Positions 27,028 through 38,233 are shown, counted from the first letter of the stretch. The stretch is 64,000 bases of DNA from Chalciporus piperatus (GCA_038093975.1 JBBPTG010000081.1:1-64000); one strand, 5' to 3'. The notes: generated by a model from the letters alone, not told the origin. Program-made: numbers and translations.

Positions 27028-27144
27028 TGAAGATGAGCACGATACGAGTGGTGATGATGAAGTTGCTGCTTCAATGTCACGGTCGGGATCGACCCCGTGT
27101 CAATGTCAATCTAACCCTAACCTTATCGTCCACCGTCATTCATA

Positions 27145-28053
27145 ATGCTGTCCTGTCAACGCTGCAAGCAAACCACCAACGGTCCACAGGCATTTTTGTT
27201 GACTTGTCAAGGATGTAACAAGACATGGCACCACAGTAGGTTTACGTTCCGGAGGGGATCGTCTAATCGATGGATTTGTTACCGCCAGGCTGCCATATGC
27301 CACCTATGGAAGATTCGGATCTCATTCAGCGGATACGTGCCACAAACTCAGGTGACATCGCCAACTCCCTCAGCGTGTGGAAGTGTAGAAGATGCAAGAA
27401 GAACAAGGACAATGCGACAGGAACGACCCCCAGTGTTGCTTCTAGCGTCGAACGAGAGAAATCCATTAGCAGCGCTGCCACTGTCCAAACAAAATCTGAG
27501 GATGATGATCGAATGGAAATCGATCCCTCGCCTCAAGCTCCCAGTCGCGTGTCCACCCCCAGCAGCGGCATTACCGCACAACCAATGAAAGCGCCCTCGC
27601 CAGTTAACCAAGCAATCCAACTCAAGCCTATTGCCAGTGAACCGGCTCCCGTTGTGATTCAGGTGAGCTTATACTGATGAACAGGATTGGATTCCTGTTG
27701 ATGGCGTGGTGAGCCAGCCTCAAGTCGATCAGGATGTCGCAAACGATGCAGATGATGACAGTGAAGATCTCTATGGGCCCCCTGTTGAGCGTCGCGTCAT
27801 CCGGATCCTTCCGTCACTAGCTGAGGAACTACGGGAGCAGCAACGAGCCCGACGTGCACTCTTGGCTCCCGACTGGATCCTTGAAAGGCACGCTAATGAC
27901 CCCTCGTGGAATAAAGATACCTCACAGTCAGCCGTGGGTCGGAGGCGAGCAAGAAAACCACAGGCAAGGAAGATTGGGGAAAATGGAATCAATGTGGATC
28001 AATTGATGGGATATTTTACGATTCAGGACTGGGTTAAAAAGCACGCGGCTTGA
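27145..28053 (+). CDS. PHD-finger protein of unknown function
   Basis: Three exons (27145-27235, 27289-27662, 27718-28053) give 266 residues. The N-terminal 75 residues form a C4HC3 PHD-type zinc finger: CQRC, CQGC, WHHSCHMPP and KCRRCKK. The first intron falls inside the finger, between the His and the next Cys. PHD fingers usually read histone H3 tails, so a chromatin role is inferred. The middle is Ser/Pro-rich and acidic (MEIDPSPQAPSRVSTP), and the end is acidic then basic (RRRARKPQARKI). For the second intron, a 22-nt alternative would also stay in frame, but 55 nt fits the local intron size. No ortholog name is claimed. Confidence 0.8.
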
Positions 28054-28109
28054 TAGATACCTGATAGATACCGACTTGACTCACTCGTCCACTCTTGTGT
28101 TATACCACC

Positions 28110-30372
28110 ATGACTTCCACCAACTCCTCCCTTTCGTCAGATCTCAGCAAGCTCACGGTCCCTCGGCTCAAAGCGTTATGCAAAGAGAAAGGAATTACCG
28201 GTTATTCGAAGCTAGGAAAGGCTGCACTCTTGCAAAGGCTTGCCGAGTTCGGGGCACCACCCCCACAATCGCATGAGCAAGCTAACCCGAACGCGAGCGC
28301 AGCTCCACCACCCCTCTTACGCGTAGAAAAGGCCCAGGATCCTATAGTCTCGCCTGCACCTTTTGAGCCTTCTGCACGCCCTCCCCAAGCGCCGACCACA
28401 AATGTAGCGCAGCGTACCGCTCAACAGGTGTCATCCACTAGCGAATCACATGCGATCCCAAGGGTTTCCACCTCACGTTCCTTCTCGACCGGGCCTTCTA
28501 AATCGACACAGAATCAGCCGGTCGCAACAAATATCCAGAAGCCGCCCGCCATAACCAACGCGAAAAGGCCAGCGCAAATAGAAGCATCCGCACCCCAGAA
28601 ACGGCCCAGGTTATCCCTCAAACCCACGGCTGCCTCTCAAAGTCATGAGCCTTCAGTCCCGCGGACTTCTACACCCCAGCAGAAATCAAGCGTGGTCCCT
28701 TCGGCGTTCCGAGTTCCCGAGGTGCCTCCACGGCCAACAGCGACTGGACCCGAGAAGTTCTCGGTGCAGCCTTCCATCAAAAACTCGCGCCAGAGCGCGA
28801 AGGCACCCCCTCCATCAACCGGCTCTGGACGGTTCAAGCCTTTAGCTGTTGCAAGGCCCAAAGCAGTTGAGTCTGATCAGACGAACCACTCGGTCCCCAA
28901 GCCTCCTGCCCAGTCCGCTGTCACACGAAGGAACGACTTTGCCTCGGGTTTCGACCTTCCCGCTATGCCCATTCCGGAACTCTCCCAGATTTACCATCCA
29001 CCAAGGGCATCCGAGCGCAAATGGGTATACCGATGGGCCATCATACTAAGTGCGCTTTCCCCTGAAGACAGGCGAACATGCACGTTGGTCTCAAGAACGT
29101 TTCGGTACGCAGGTGTGAACGCTCCCCGAAGCTAATTCCACTTTTGTCACTCGTTGTCACACATTTTCCATCAACAGTCTACCTATCCGCCGCGCATACA
29201 CTGTCCAGGAATTTCGCTGGTGGTCGATTGGACGCTATGTTCCAGAAATATCCCCAAAACATGACGAACTTTTGGCCATATCTTCGACTCCGGATGGCCG
29301 AAGTCTCCGAGAGACGTCAACGATTCAAACAATCGTTCCTTGGCCGATACACGAGCTCGCTAGGTTACGATCCGTTGTCCGAGCACCTTTGGACCAGCCC
29401 TGACGACGAAAAGCAAGTCAACATCGCTCTTCGGTTCGTCAGCAGAGCTCTCTCTAAACAGGCCTCTCAACACGAATCATCGCTGAGTGCCGTTTCCAGA
29501 TTCGTTCTCACCCGAATGTGGTTCGCCATCTCGGTCGGCGCATACGGTCACGATTCCTCCTCGTGGACGAAAAGCATCATCAAAGACGTTCGCGAGATTG
29601 TGAAAGGCGAGATCTGGCAGGTAGTTGCGCAATGCGACGGCATCAACGAAGCGTTCTACGTGCTCGAAGAGACTTGTGAAGTGATCGGTCAACCCCCTTC
29701 GTCGGAAGACAAGACAACCCAAGGCCATCCTCTACGTGCCGATTGGAATGCGTGGATCCTTCAGAGGTCGCAGATCGACGCAGGACCGTGTTCCCTTCTT
29801 GACTATGTGAAGTGGTCCAACGTGGAGGATTACGATCGAGGGATCAGCAAAGCGTGGTTACGTCGCGTGTCAGGACAAGATGCACACAGCGTTGCTCAAC
29901 GAGTCGTCGCGGAGAGGTATATCTTGGCGTGTGTGGTGGCAAACGGGTGGATCGCAAGCTCTGTCATGTTCTATCATTGCTCATTGCATTGTCTTCCTCA
30001 GCGTCAGCGGGCAATGGATGTCCACGAGTGCGATGGCTCAAGATTTTGCTGGTTTGCCCGAAAAGGGGGTTTGGGGGTCTAGCACGACAGCACGGTCGGT
30101 GAACATGTATCTTCCGGCGTATGTCATGATGACTTTATCACATTGCTGTACCACGCAAGCTAATACCTTGTAGTCATCACCACGTCGAGGGCGTTCATTT
30201 CAAAACATCACGAGGTGAAGCAGTCCATCCCGCCATAGCAGTGGTACAAACACCTAGTCGAGAGTACTATGTTCTGAGAGAGAATGGAATGCAGGTAGGA
30301 TGTGAAGAAGAGGGCATACCTACCATTTGGCAAAATGTTTTGGGTTGTGAAACTGTTGGCCGAGCAGTTTAG
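28110..30372 (+). CDS. SAP-domain protein of unknown function
   Basis: Four exons (28110-29112, 29178-29916, 30002-30118, 30174-30372) give 685 residues from an ATG in context CCACCATGA. Residues about 10-48 form a SAP motif (LSKLTVPRLKALCKEKGITG then LGKAALLQRLAEF), a small helix-turn-helix that binds AT-rich DNA. A disordered Pro/Ser/Lys-rich region of about 230 residues follows. The C-terminal half is folded: YRWAIILSALSPEDRRTCTL, FWPYLRLRMAEVSERRQRFK and GQWMSTSAMAQDFAGLPEK. That half has no name I can assign, although its regular exon structure suggests a conserved fungal protein. It lies on the edge of the accessory island. Confidence 0.75.
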
Positions 30373-31098
30373 ATATCATATCGCTTGTTGCCCAGTCATT
30401 AGGTAGTCGTCACACGAAAACATCAAACCTCCACTTGTCTAAAAATTGAAAAACTGAACAACAACAACAATTTTGAACAATCTGTTCAATAGGAACTGGT
30501 CAATGACTGTTGTACATCATGATACTTTCACATACATGACACCTATACCTTATATGAATCCCACCATGCAAAATGGAACAAGGACCAGAGAAGGCAGAAG
30601 TTCTAAGTTGCTGGGGGAGCGTCTCCAGAGAGTCTCTGAAATTAACCGGAACTTGCCGAGTTTGCTTTTGGAGATTCTCTGGAGACGCCGGGTTGCTTTT
30701 CTTTTCGTTTGTTTTTAGAATCAAGTTCCCAAATGCAAAGTAACGCCTGCTGCCTGATCAACATATAACCCCCTGATCATTATCCACAACGATGTCCAGC
30801 CCACCCATGTCCCTGTCACCATGGTGGGCCTCTACCCTGGCCCCACGCTAGCACACCGCCACCAAGCAGTGCTGCAACTTACGTTCCGACGACTATTTAA
30901 CACGTCTTCCATGGCCATGGTGCTCAGGCTGCTTCGTGCATCCGGCCTTCCTCCTCGTCCAACTTCAACCTACGCGAAGAGGCAGCGGCAGGCCCCTGGT
31001 TATCCTTGACGTCGAACTAGTGCCACACGCCAGGTAAGTCAGCGACGTTGACAGCTGTGGATCCAGGCTGAGTGTTTGCCCACCAAGACTTGTCTGTC
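30373..31098. other. Transition from housekeeping block to accessory island
   Basis: About 720 bp without a supported gene. It contains CAACAACAACAA-type simple sequence, an 18-nt near-perfect inverted repeat at 30619-30688, and short frames on both strands. Part of it (about 30793-31037) may be the 5' exon of the following Cys-rich gene, but its frame could not be joined convincingly. Confidence 0.45.
30619..30688. repeat. 18-nt inverted repeat (hairpin)
   Basis: The arms GCGTCTCCAGAGAGTCTC (30619-30636) and GAGATTCTCTGGAGACGC (30671-30688) are complementary over 18 positions with one mismatch, separated by 34 nt. This could be the tip of a small non-autonomous element or an RNA hairpin. 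No flanking duplication was seen. Confidence 0.7.
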
Positions 31099-33021
31099 AG
31101 GCTACCTCAGCTGGCCCCCGCTGCCTCCGAGCTCAATACCTTCAAGAACAACCTCGTTCCGCACTCACAGCCTCTACACCTAGAGCATACCGTGGTGAGC
31201 CCTTGGTTGTCGATCTTCGTCTAAGTGCTAACCTCCGAGTCCACGTCATTCCTCGTTGTAGATGAGGAAGAAATCAGGCAACGCAACGCCTTGCACGGTC
31301 TCAAATTGCCGAAAGGCTGATGGTCAACCCCGTGTAGCTAACGCTCAATGTGAGAAGGCTCCCCCCCAATGCGCACAGTGTTGCAAGCTGGCTGGGGGGT
31401 GTCGTATACATCGTGCAGCTGGGAGTACCGCACTGCCGCCACCGACGGAACCTCCGCAAGCACCTCCTCCTGCTGTGGAGATAGCACCTACCATCCCTTC
31501 GATGGGCAATGGCAGCAGCTTGAGCACGCCTGTTGCTGCTGCCAGCGTTGCACCCGCTGCTCTGGTCCCATCGACTGTGGTCCCTGCCCCAAGGACTTAT
31601 GCTCGACCGTTGGACAGCGCATATGGACGAGGTTGGGCTGCGCGTCCACGAATGCTCGCTGTGACCCAGCAGGTTGATGCAGACGATGCTATGGCTGAGA
31701 GCCTACGGAGCATCTTCTGGGTGGTTCTGTGGACAAAGGTATGTGGTTCCTTTCGCTGAAGTTGAGATGCTTATCATCATGCAGGCTGGTGTTGCTCCTG
31801 AGGTCCTTCGATTGAAGACGATGTCGATCGGAAGGTTCATCCCAGCTGAGCATGTTGTGCTCATGTCTAGCCTCTCCGACACCACCATAATCTCGGTCTA
31901 CTGTACTACGCCGATCTGTACATGGGTCAAACAGGACCTTTCGACGCCAGTTGAGTTTGAGGGTTCGAGAGTGTTGATTAGGGCTGCGGATGTTGATGAT
32001 GGAGGTATGGTTGGATTAGATGACGAGTTAAGAGCATTGGTGTCCCATGGCAAGAGGGCAATGCCCGATGATGTCGAAGTTCAAGGTGTTTTCTCCCTTA
32101 AACGTCGCAGGGTCACTACTTCCCTAGATCATACTGCTACTTTACTGCCTACCAGCTCAACCTCATCAGCTCCATTGCCATATGCTCCTGCATTGGTACT
32201 CAAACCCCTTCTGGAAAGCCCTTCAAAGGTTCTACCTGAGGAACCGATGTTCCCCCGTACCTACGTCTTCGAAATGCTCTGTATGGCTCACTTTGTTGGC
32301 ATTTCGGGACCACATGACCTTGCAACGCAGTTTAGCAAGTATTTTCCAGGTACAAAATTTGTTTTGAAGACACTTTACAAGCATCGTAGCTACTATTCTG
32401 AAGGGAAGGAGATGAACATCCTGCAGGAAAAGATGGAGTTGGGTGCTGACAGGCCGTGGTCAGCAGTTACCTCGCTCGTTGAGCAGGCCAGACGTGAGTC
32501 AAGCATCCGAATTCAAAAGTTAAACTAATGACTCGGCTTTCACAGAGCGAGCAAGAGAGACGAAGGAGAACAGCAAGCAAGGCTCAGGCTACATCTCTTC
32601 CAGCCCCATCACTGGCACTGGCGCTGTATTGGAGGGCCACAACAGTTCCTCACCAACCCCCTCTGACAACGTGCCAAGCATCTTCCCCAGCAGCAGTGTT
32701 ATTACCAGTACTAGCACATCCGAGTCCGAGTTTGCTCCACTACAAACCAACTTTGATCACTTTCAATTCTCATTCTCAACTCCCAACCCATTCAATGCCG
32801 ACCTCCCCCCCTCTGAAGGAGTTGTCCATCCAATGCCTCCCTCAACCGGGATTGATGGCGAACTTGATATCTCCCAGTTCCTTCACGATCTAAAGATGAC
32901 TGGCATTCAATTTGACCAGCCAGGTGATGGCCTTGATCAACTGCAAGAAACGTACCAAGCAGATGGCAGACTTAGTCAGTCTGGGGACTTATATTTCAAC
33001 CTTGATGGAAGTTGGCTATGA
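31099..33021 (+). CDS. Cys-rich protein of an expanded basidiomycete family, unknown function
   Basis: Exons join as follows: 31099-31194 (LAPAASELNTFKNNLVPHSQ), then from ATGAGGAAG at 31261, an intron after WTK at about 31739, and an intron near 32495 leading to ARETKENSKQGSG. The stop is at 33021. The N-terminal module has Cys/His spacing suggesting zinc binding (CTVSNCRKADGQPR, CEKAPPQCAQCCKLAGGCRI then H). The middle has a folded block (FPRTYVFEMLCMAHFVGISG, FSKYFPGTKFVLKTLYKHRS). The end is Ser/Pro-rich and acidic, resembling an activation domain. From memory, similar Cys-rich proteins occur in many copies in agaricomycete genomes near transposons. The 5' end is uncertain. It could be an element-borne accessory gene. 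Confidence 0.5.
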
Positions 33022-33078
33022 CCATATATTACTGCTCATTTAGAAGTATCGCTTAATTACTACGAGGCAGCAGCACAG

Positions 33079-34195
33079 CTACATAGACACAGTATCCTCG
33101 ACCTTCCATCCCAACCACCGACTCAAACTCGCCAACCAAATTCTATACGTCGAATACTGACTCTTCTGACCACCCTCTCCACCACCAGCCAAATTCAAGC
33201 CGTCCACAAAGTCGTCGTCGACGATCGAGCATGAATCTGAGGTCAAGCCTGTGAACTTTGCTGTCGAGGAACGCGCGAAGCGTTCGTCAAAGGACCATGC
33301 GCAACATGGGATGGAGAGATAGCCCGATTCGTTCTCGATCGTGGCGAGGAGAGGAAGCCAGAGTGTCAGTTCGTCCGCGTGATTGCCGATCAGAAATGCG
33401 CCGGCTTGGAGATGCGGTATCGTGTTGACGTTGGCGTTGGTGTTTCCCAGCGTCACGACGTACTGCGTCGGATCGAGCGCATGGACGTGTAGAGCGGCTC
33501 GTGTGCGGTCGGGGTAGTGATCCCAGGACGAGCGTGCGCGGAGATCGATTCCGTGGCCAACGTAGCCCTCGGAGATGAGGATGTGTGTGAGGAGGCCGTT
33601 TCCGCATCTGATCCGAGGTTTCGTCCGTCGTCGAAGCAAGGCGTAAGCGTCGAGAGCGATGGGTCTCGTTTTTGAGAACTCACCCGAGGTCCAAGAATCC
33701 ACCTGGTGGACGAGGCATCTGGGTCTTGAAGCTGATCCTGCTCAAATTCCGGTTCCTCCCCGCGTTTCGCTTCGGCTTCGCTGCAAGGTGGTCAGGTACC
33801 ATCATGATGGAGACGCGTTCAGAGGCAAACAGCGCGTGACCAGCCTGCTGTTTAATCAGCGGCTTCGATTCGGTCTGCGGGAGTGACGCGAGTGGCGCAC
33901 TCCCGTCGTGAGTCGCGCTAGAAGGGGGAGGGGTTTCTTCCTGGTGATGTAAGGTAACATTTAGCAAGGGAAAAGCAGGAGAATGGAGACTGACAGGTGG
34001 ATTGGGACGGTCTCTGCTACTTATCCTCCGAGGAAATCAACCGCAGAGTCCTGCAGATAGGTCAGACTGCGTGATCGGCGTTGTTCCACTAACCTAGCGA
34101 AGCCGAAATTGGAGTTAGATCATCCGAAAAACGATCAACGACGTCCTGGTGACCGGAATCGTTGTCATCGGTGGAGGAAGCGTGATGCTGGAGAG
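33079..34195 (-). pseudogene. TRM44: Truncated tRNA (uracil-2'-O-)-methyltransferase TRM44 copy
   Basis: TRM44 makes Um44 in tRNA-Ser. The minus strand carries its SAM-binding core: FLDLG joined across a 76-nt intron (33608-33683) to CGNGLLTHILISEGYVGHGI and DLRARSSWDHYP. This is followed by LHVHALDP, AGAFLIGNHADELTLWLP, YLSIPCCAWSFD and STYRIWLASLSRWLGWKVE. It then stops after five more residues, where the family normally continues with a further conserved tail. Upstream, the conserved helical region that should precede the SAM core is not found, and the upstream reading runs into an LTR element at 34196. The copy therefore looks truncated at both ends by rearrangement or insertion. An alternative is a divergent gene whose 5' exons lie beyond the element. 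Confidence 0.65.
34191..34195. repeat. Target-site duplication GAGAG, left copy
   Basis: The five bases GAGAG directly precede the left LTR and recur directly after the right LTR at 38827-38831. A 5-bp duplication is normal for gypsy/copia-type integrases. Confidence 0.85.
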
Positions 34196-34452
34196 TGAAA
34201 CGACTCAACTCAATCAAGAGCTAGCGCTATCATCAGACAACATGCCCTAGCGAAACCACATCAACTCAGTAACTAGAGCTGAGGATCAGACTAGGCAAGC
34301 AGGAGCGCTTGGCCCATGAAGTTCAAGAAGAGGAAACTCCAGGAGAACAAGACTGGGGAGCCAGTGCTTGTCAACCCGGGTTTATATACTATTGACAGTG
34401 TTTGTACATGTTGTGACTAAACCTTAACTATATGACTAGATATGACTAGATA

Positions 34453-34584
34453 TGAGTCATGGCGAGTAACAGCCAATAGCGTATATGACTAGGAAGCGAG
34501 ATGAGTCAGCGTGAGTCAGTATGAGTCACGGTGAGTCATAATGAGTCATTAAGAGTCTGAGTCATGGTGACTCGGTATGAGTCA
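34453..34584. promoter_or_regulatory. Cluster of eight TGAGTCA (bZIP/Gcn4-type) sites in the LTR
   Basis: Eight exact TGAGTCA heptamers fall within 132 bp, separated by irregular spacers, with several near-matches (TATGACTAG, GGTGACTCGG). TGASTCA is the established recognition site of Gcn4/CpcA and AP-1-type bZIP factors. The density far exceeds chance and suggests amino-acid-starvation or stress control of LTR transcription. Regulation itself is inferred. The right LTR carries the same cluster at 38491-38622. Confidence 0.7.
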
Positions 34585-34679
34585 TGGACAGTGGGGAAGA
34601 TGCACAGCCACGCACAGCCACGTTACGTAAGCGAAAGGCTAAACCTAGCTGATGTCAGCAGGTCACGTGATGTGATCTT

Positions 34680-34694
34680 GATAAGATAAGATAA
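34680..34694. promoter_or_regulatory. Triple GATA-factor motif beside an E-box in the LTR
   Basis: GATAAGATAAGATAA gives three overlapping GATA sites of the kind bound by fungal nitrogen regulators (AreA/Gln3 class). The palindrome TCACGTGA lies just upstream at 34663-34670 and TTACGTAA at 34623-34630. Binding is inferred from sequence alone. Confidence 0.45.
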
Positions 34695-36157
34695 CAGAAA
34701 AGGGAGAGAAAGCGACTAAGTCCAAAAGTGAAAGAGAATCGTAGTAAGTGTAGGAAAGACTAGGATAAGGAACTGAGCGTTCGTAACACTACCTCCTCTC
34801 TATGGATCGTATTCCAGACGATCAAGACCTTGCAAAGATATCAACCTGTGAAGGAGCACGAACATTGTGCAATGAACGGCGATGATGATGATGATATCGA
34901 GGATCATGATGATGGGGATGGGTGGTAGGATTCTCAGAATCCGGAATTGGAATAGTTGAAATGCAAAACAGCATGTGATGATGACAACGTATCTGCGAGT
35001 GCGAGCATTGCGATAGTTGCGAACGACGACATTGCGAACGACAGCGGCGAAGGCATGTGAGTTCATTGTGATGATTGTTTCAATGATGGATGTGAATGGA
35101 GAGCAAGAGCGTAAAACATCACTCTTTATACCTTTTCGGTTCTCGGCACGGTTTCCAATCAATCGATATTTTCATCGTCAGTCTGACTCGTTCGACTGTC
35201 ATGCAGTTGTAATTGTGACTCGAATAGAATTCTGAGTCATGCTGTGTAAGCGCAGGGTGAACGGATGTGTAGCGTGGGAAATTCTGATTGCATCCAGTGC
35301 AATGTCAAGAATAGACCTTGGTTTTCACGTGCGAGTAGATTTCGCATAGCTTTCAATGCGCAAGGCATTTCAGGTTTTTGACCTTGTAAGCATGAATCAA
35401 CGATGTAATTCACCTTGTGTTCGTCATGGGATATGGAAGCTTCAAGCGTATAGCGTTCCGACCAATCAGATTTGCGATTGTGTAAGGTTCTAACCTTGTA
35501 AGAAAGGTTTCCTTGGATTGTATCAACACGTTTCTCGAGTGTGTCAATGAGAATTGCAGCATCGAGTGCTAAAGCGAGTGGTGATGAGCGTGAAGATTGT
35601 GAAATCCTCAGAAATGCGCGTTCTCGGTAGAGATTAGGGTTCTTCAAGCGACTGCAGCTTGGAATTTGGGCAAGAGAAAGAGATTTTGAGCGAAGAAAAT
35701 GATTATGGTTAACACCATTATTGTTCGTACCCTTGGTACTCTCTTGTACTCTTCACACTAGCGTGTTCATAGTGTGTCACTTGTCGTAACACTTGTCGTA
35801 ACACTTGTGTCATTGCCATAACACTTTTGTGTTCCTTGTGTCACTTCACGTTCCATTGGTGTTCATTGGTAACACATCTTCGTGTGCATTCCCGCAACAC
35901 TTCATCGTGTCACTACCATTCCACTACCTCCTCTCTTTGGTTTGGATTCCAGACAAACCCTACGGAGAACCAAACCCTACGGTGAACCCACAGAGGAACT
36001 CTATGGTTCTTTGGCCCGATCGGCCTTCTCGATACTCGATGGAAGTAGGAGTTTCATGTGATCTTGACAATCCCCCCGGTAAAAAAAAATTCACGGTTTC
36101 TGTAGGTTTCTTCACAGATAACCGAAACGGCGAGTGGTTTGGGATTGTTCGAGCGAT

Positions 36158-36430
36158 GAGCGACAACAGCTCAATGGAATTCGATTCCAGACTTCGAGTG
36201 CTTGAGACAGCAGTGAGGATTGATAACGATGAGCGAAAGCAGCTCAATGGGTTTGGATCCTAGACAATGCTATTCAAGTAGCAATGAGCGAAAACAGCTC
36301 TGTCGATTTGGATTCCAGACTACTCGGATTTCATACACTTGGCAGCGGTGTGCGCAAAGCAACGAGCGAAAACAGCTCGACGAATTTGGATTCCAGACAG
36401 CGGGTGGCAAGAGTTTTGGATTCCAGACAC
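36158..36430. repeat. Repeated hairpin module inside the LTR element
   Basis: GAGC-N7-GCTC hairpins (loop GAAAACA or a close variant) occur at 36158-36172, 36231-36245, 36286-36300 and 36364-36378. Each is followed by the box GGATTCCAGAC or a near match (about 36182, 36255, 36312, 36389), with one more box near 36420. Related boxes occur at about 34808 and 35948 inside other small inverted repeats. The spacing is irregular (73, 55, 78 bp). Confidence 0.7.
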
Positions 36431-36789
36431 GTTCAGGGACTCACCTGGTAAGTAACCCTAGTAGCAGGCCCTTCCGCAGCCGGCTGAAATACGCTATTAA
36501 AGTCGGCCATGCCAGCTGCCCGCGACGATAGGGACAGGGCGACTGGTAAACACAGTGTTCCGTTCCACTCGATGGAAGGGGTAAAAACGCGACGCGGACT
36601 ACGATGATGTTCGACATCATGTTCGACAGTTGTTAACTCAACGAAAGCAGTTGAAGTGTCGTGAACGCGGTAAACAGAAAATCAAGTATCCAGTTCCACT
36701 CGATGGAGGACAGAGGACACGGCACGCTCATAGGCGGCGGGATTGCTCGACAAGTAGATATCTACTGTCAGCGATGACAAGGCGCGAAG

Positions 36790-38190
36790 ACAGCGCAGGT
36801 ACCCACTTGCGATCGACAGTTGAGTGGCGTACTGGTGACGAGACGACTAGACGATAACGATAAAGTCGTAAAGCTATCTTTCAAGCTTGTAGATGTCGAG
36901 GGAGAAGAAGTCGAGCGGCGGCGGCTCTTGCACGTGAGTTGCGATAACTCAGGGTATTGATCTTCTAAGTACTGCTAGAGTACTGCGCGTTGATTGTCCA
37001 AACCGGTATAGAAGACCAAGTGAGGTTCAACAGATCGTGAAGCTATCTTTCAGGCTTCGCGGGTGACGGCGGCGGAATGTGCAACAGAGGTAGACACTCT
37101 AGTTGCCAGGGAATAGTTGCAGAGCAACGGCGACGATGTACACGGTAGAGGTAGACACTCTAGCAGAGTCGCGAGACAGCGACGACGATGTACGCGGATA
37201 GGGATGTGGGGTGACGACGACGACGAATGGGTAACAGAAACTGGGCACTAAATGCTGACCCATGAGAAGTGAAAAGCCAGAAGGCGAATTCGTGACGTCA
37301 ACAGGTGATCACGCGAACCTGGATCATGTGTACACGCAAAGGCTATTGGTAATACCCAAGCGATCTCCAATGATCAAAGAGCCCCTTGTGCACTATGGGG
37401 AACAGCAACATTATCCCGTTTAGAACGGTGGACAGCCGTATGTGCAGCAGTGGGAACAGAGTTGCTTTCTCCGAGCGTGTCACGTACGCCAACGGTCAAA
37501 CGACCAACTCTTTAGCCCTAGAGTCCGGGCAGTGTGATCAAGTTTATCCAAGTGTCATGACGCAGTCATCAACACTCGGTAGTGACTCTTTAGCTCACGA
37601 CCAAAGCTAGGTAGGTCTGAGTATGTGGCGACGATGACGACGTGTTGCGGACGCAGCAACAGTGATGACGATATGAGCTGGCTAGCAGCCTCGACAGTGA
37701 CAAGGATGGTGAGCGCGACGACAGCGCAATAGACGACAGAGGTAAGCACTCTGCTAAGGTTGTTACACGGTGATGACGTACTGTTGCGATAGCAGCAACG
37801 ATGAGCTCGATCTCGATGAGCATGTACGCGGACGATGGTGATGAGCTGACTGGCAGGCTCGACGATGTTGACAATGATGAGCTGACTTGCAAGCTCGACG
37901 ACGACGACGACGATGACGTCGGATTTGCTGACCGAGTTATCTTCAGCGATGAGGACGATGGTGAGCTGACTGGCAGACTCAACGCGGACGACGATATGTT
38001 TTGCTGACCTAGTTATCTTCAGCGACGACGAAGCACGTTTCTCGATTGTGCTGGTACCCACTTGCGACGACGGTGAAGTGGCATACGATGGTGAGCTGAC
38101 TAGCAGCAACGACGACGAGGCGCGAACAAGCAGCGCAGGTACCCACTTGCGACGACGGTGCAGATGGCGTACAACGAGTGCGGCAGTGAC
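36790..38190. repeat. Reiterated modules in the 3' half of the LTR element interior
   Basis: Blocks recur several times: GGTACCCACTTGCGA (36800, 38047 and 38137 areas), GAGGTAGACACTCTAG (37090 and 37147, variant near 37737), GGTGAGCTGACTGGCAG (several between 37845 and 38100) and AGTTATCTTCAGCGA (37935 and 38010). CGA/GAC triplet runs fill the gaps. The sequence does not maintain a reading frame between repeats. Confidence 0.65.
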
Positions 38191-38233
38191 GAGACACTGA
38201 GGCAGAGAGGATTAATAAGAAGTCTTGTTCTAA

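Larger units (their letters stand above)
34196..34788. repeat. Left LTR (593 bp)
   Basis: This LTR contains a TATA-like TTTATATACTATT near 34380, eight TGAGTCA sites at 34453-34584, a CCAAT box, TTACGTAA at 34623, TCACGTGA at 34663 and a GATAAGATAAGATAA run at 34680. It matches the right LTR base for base as far as can be seen. Confidence 0.95.

Noticed and set aside
37555..38109. 184-codon Ser/Val-rich minus-strand frame inside the LTR element
   Set aside because: It is generated by CGA/GAC triplet and module repeats, has no gag or pol motif, and the modules are not kept in frame.
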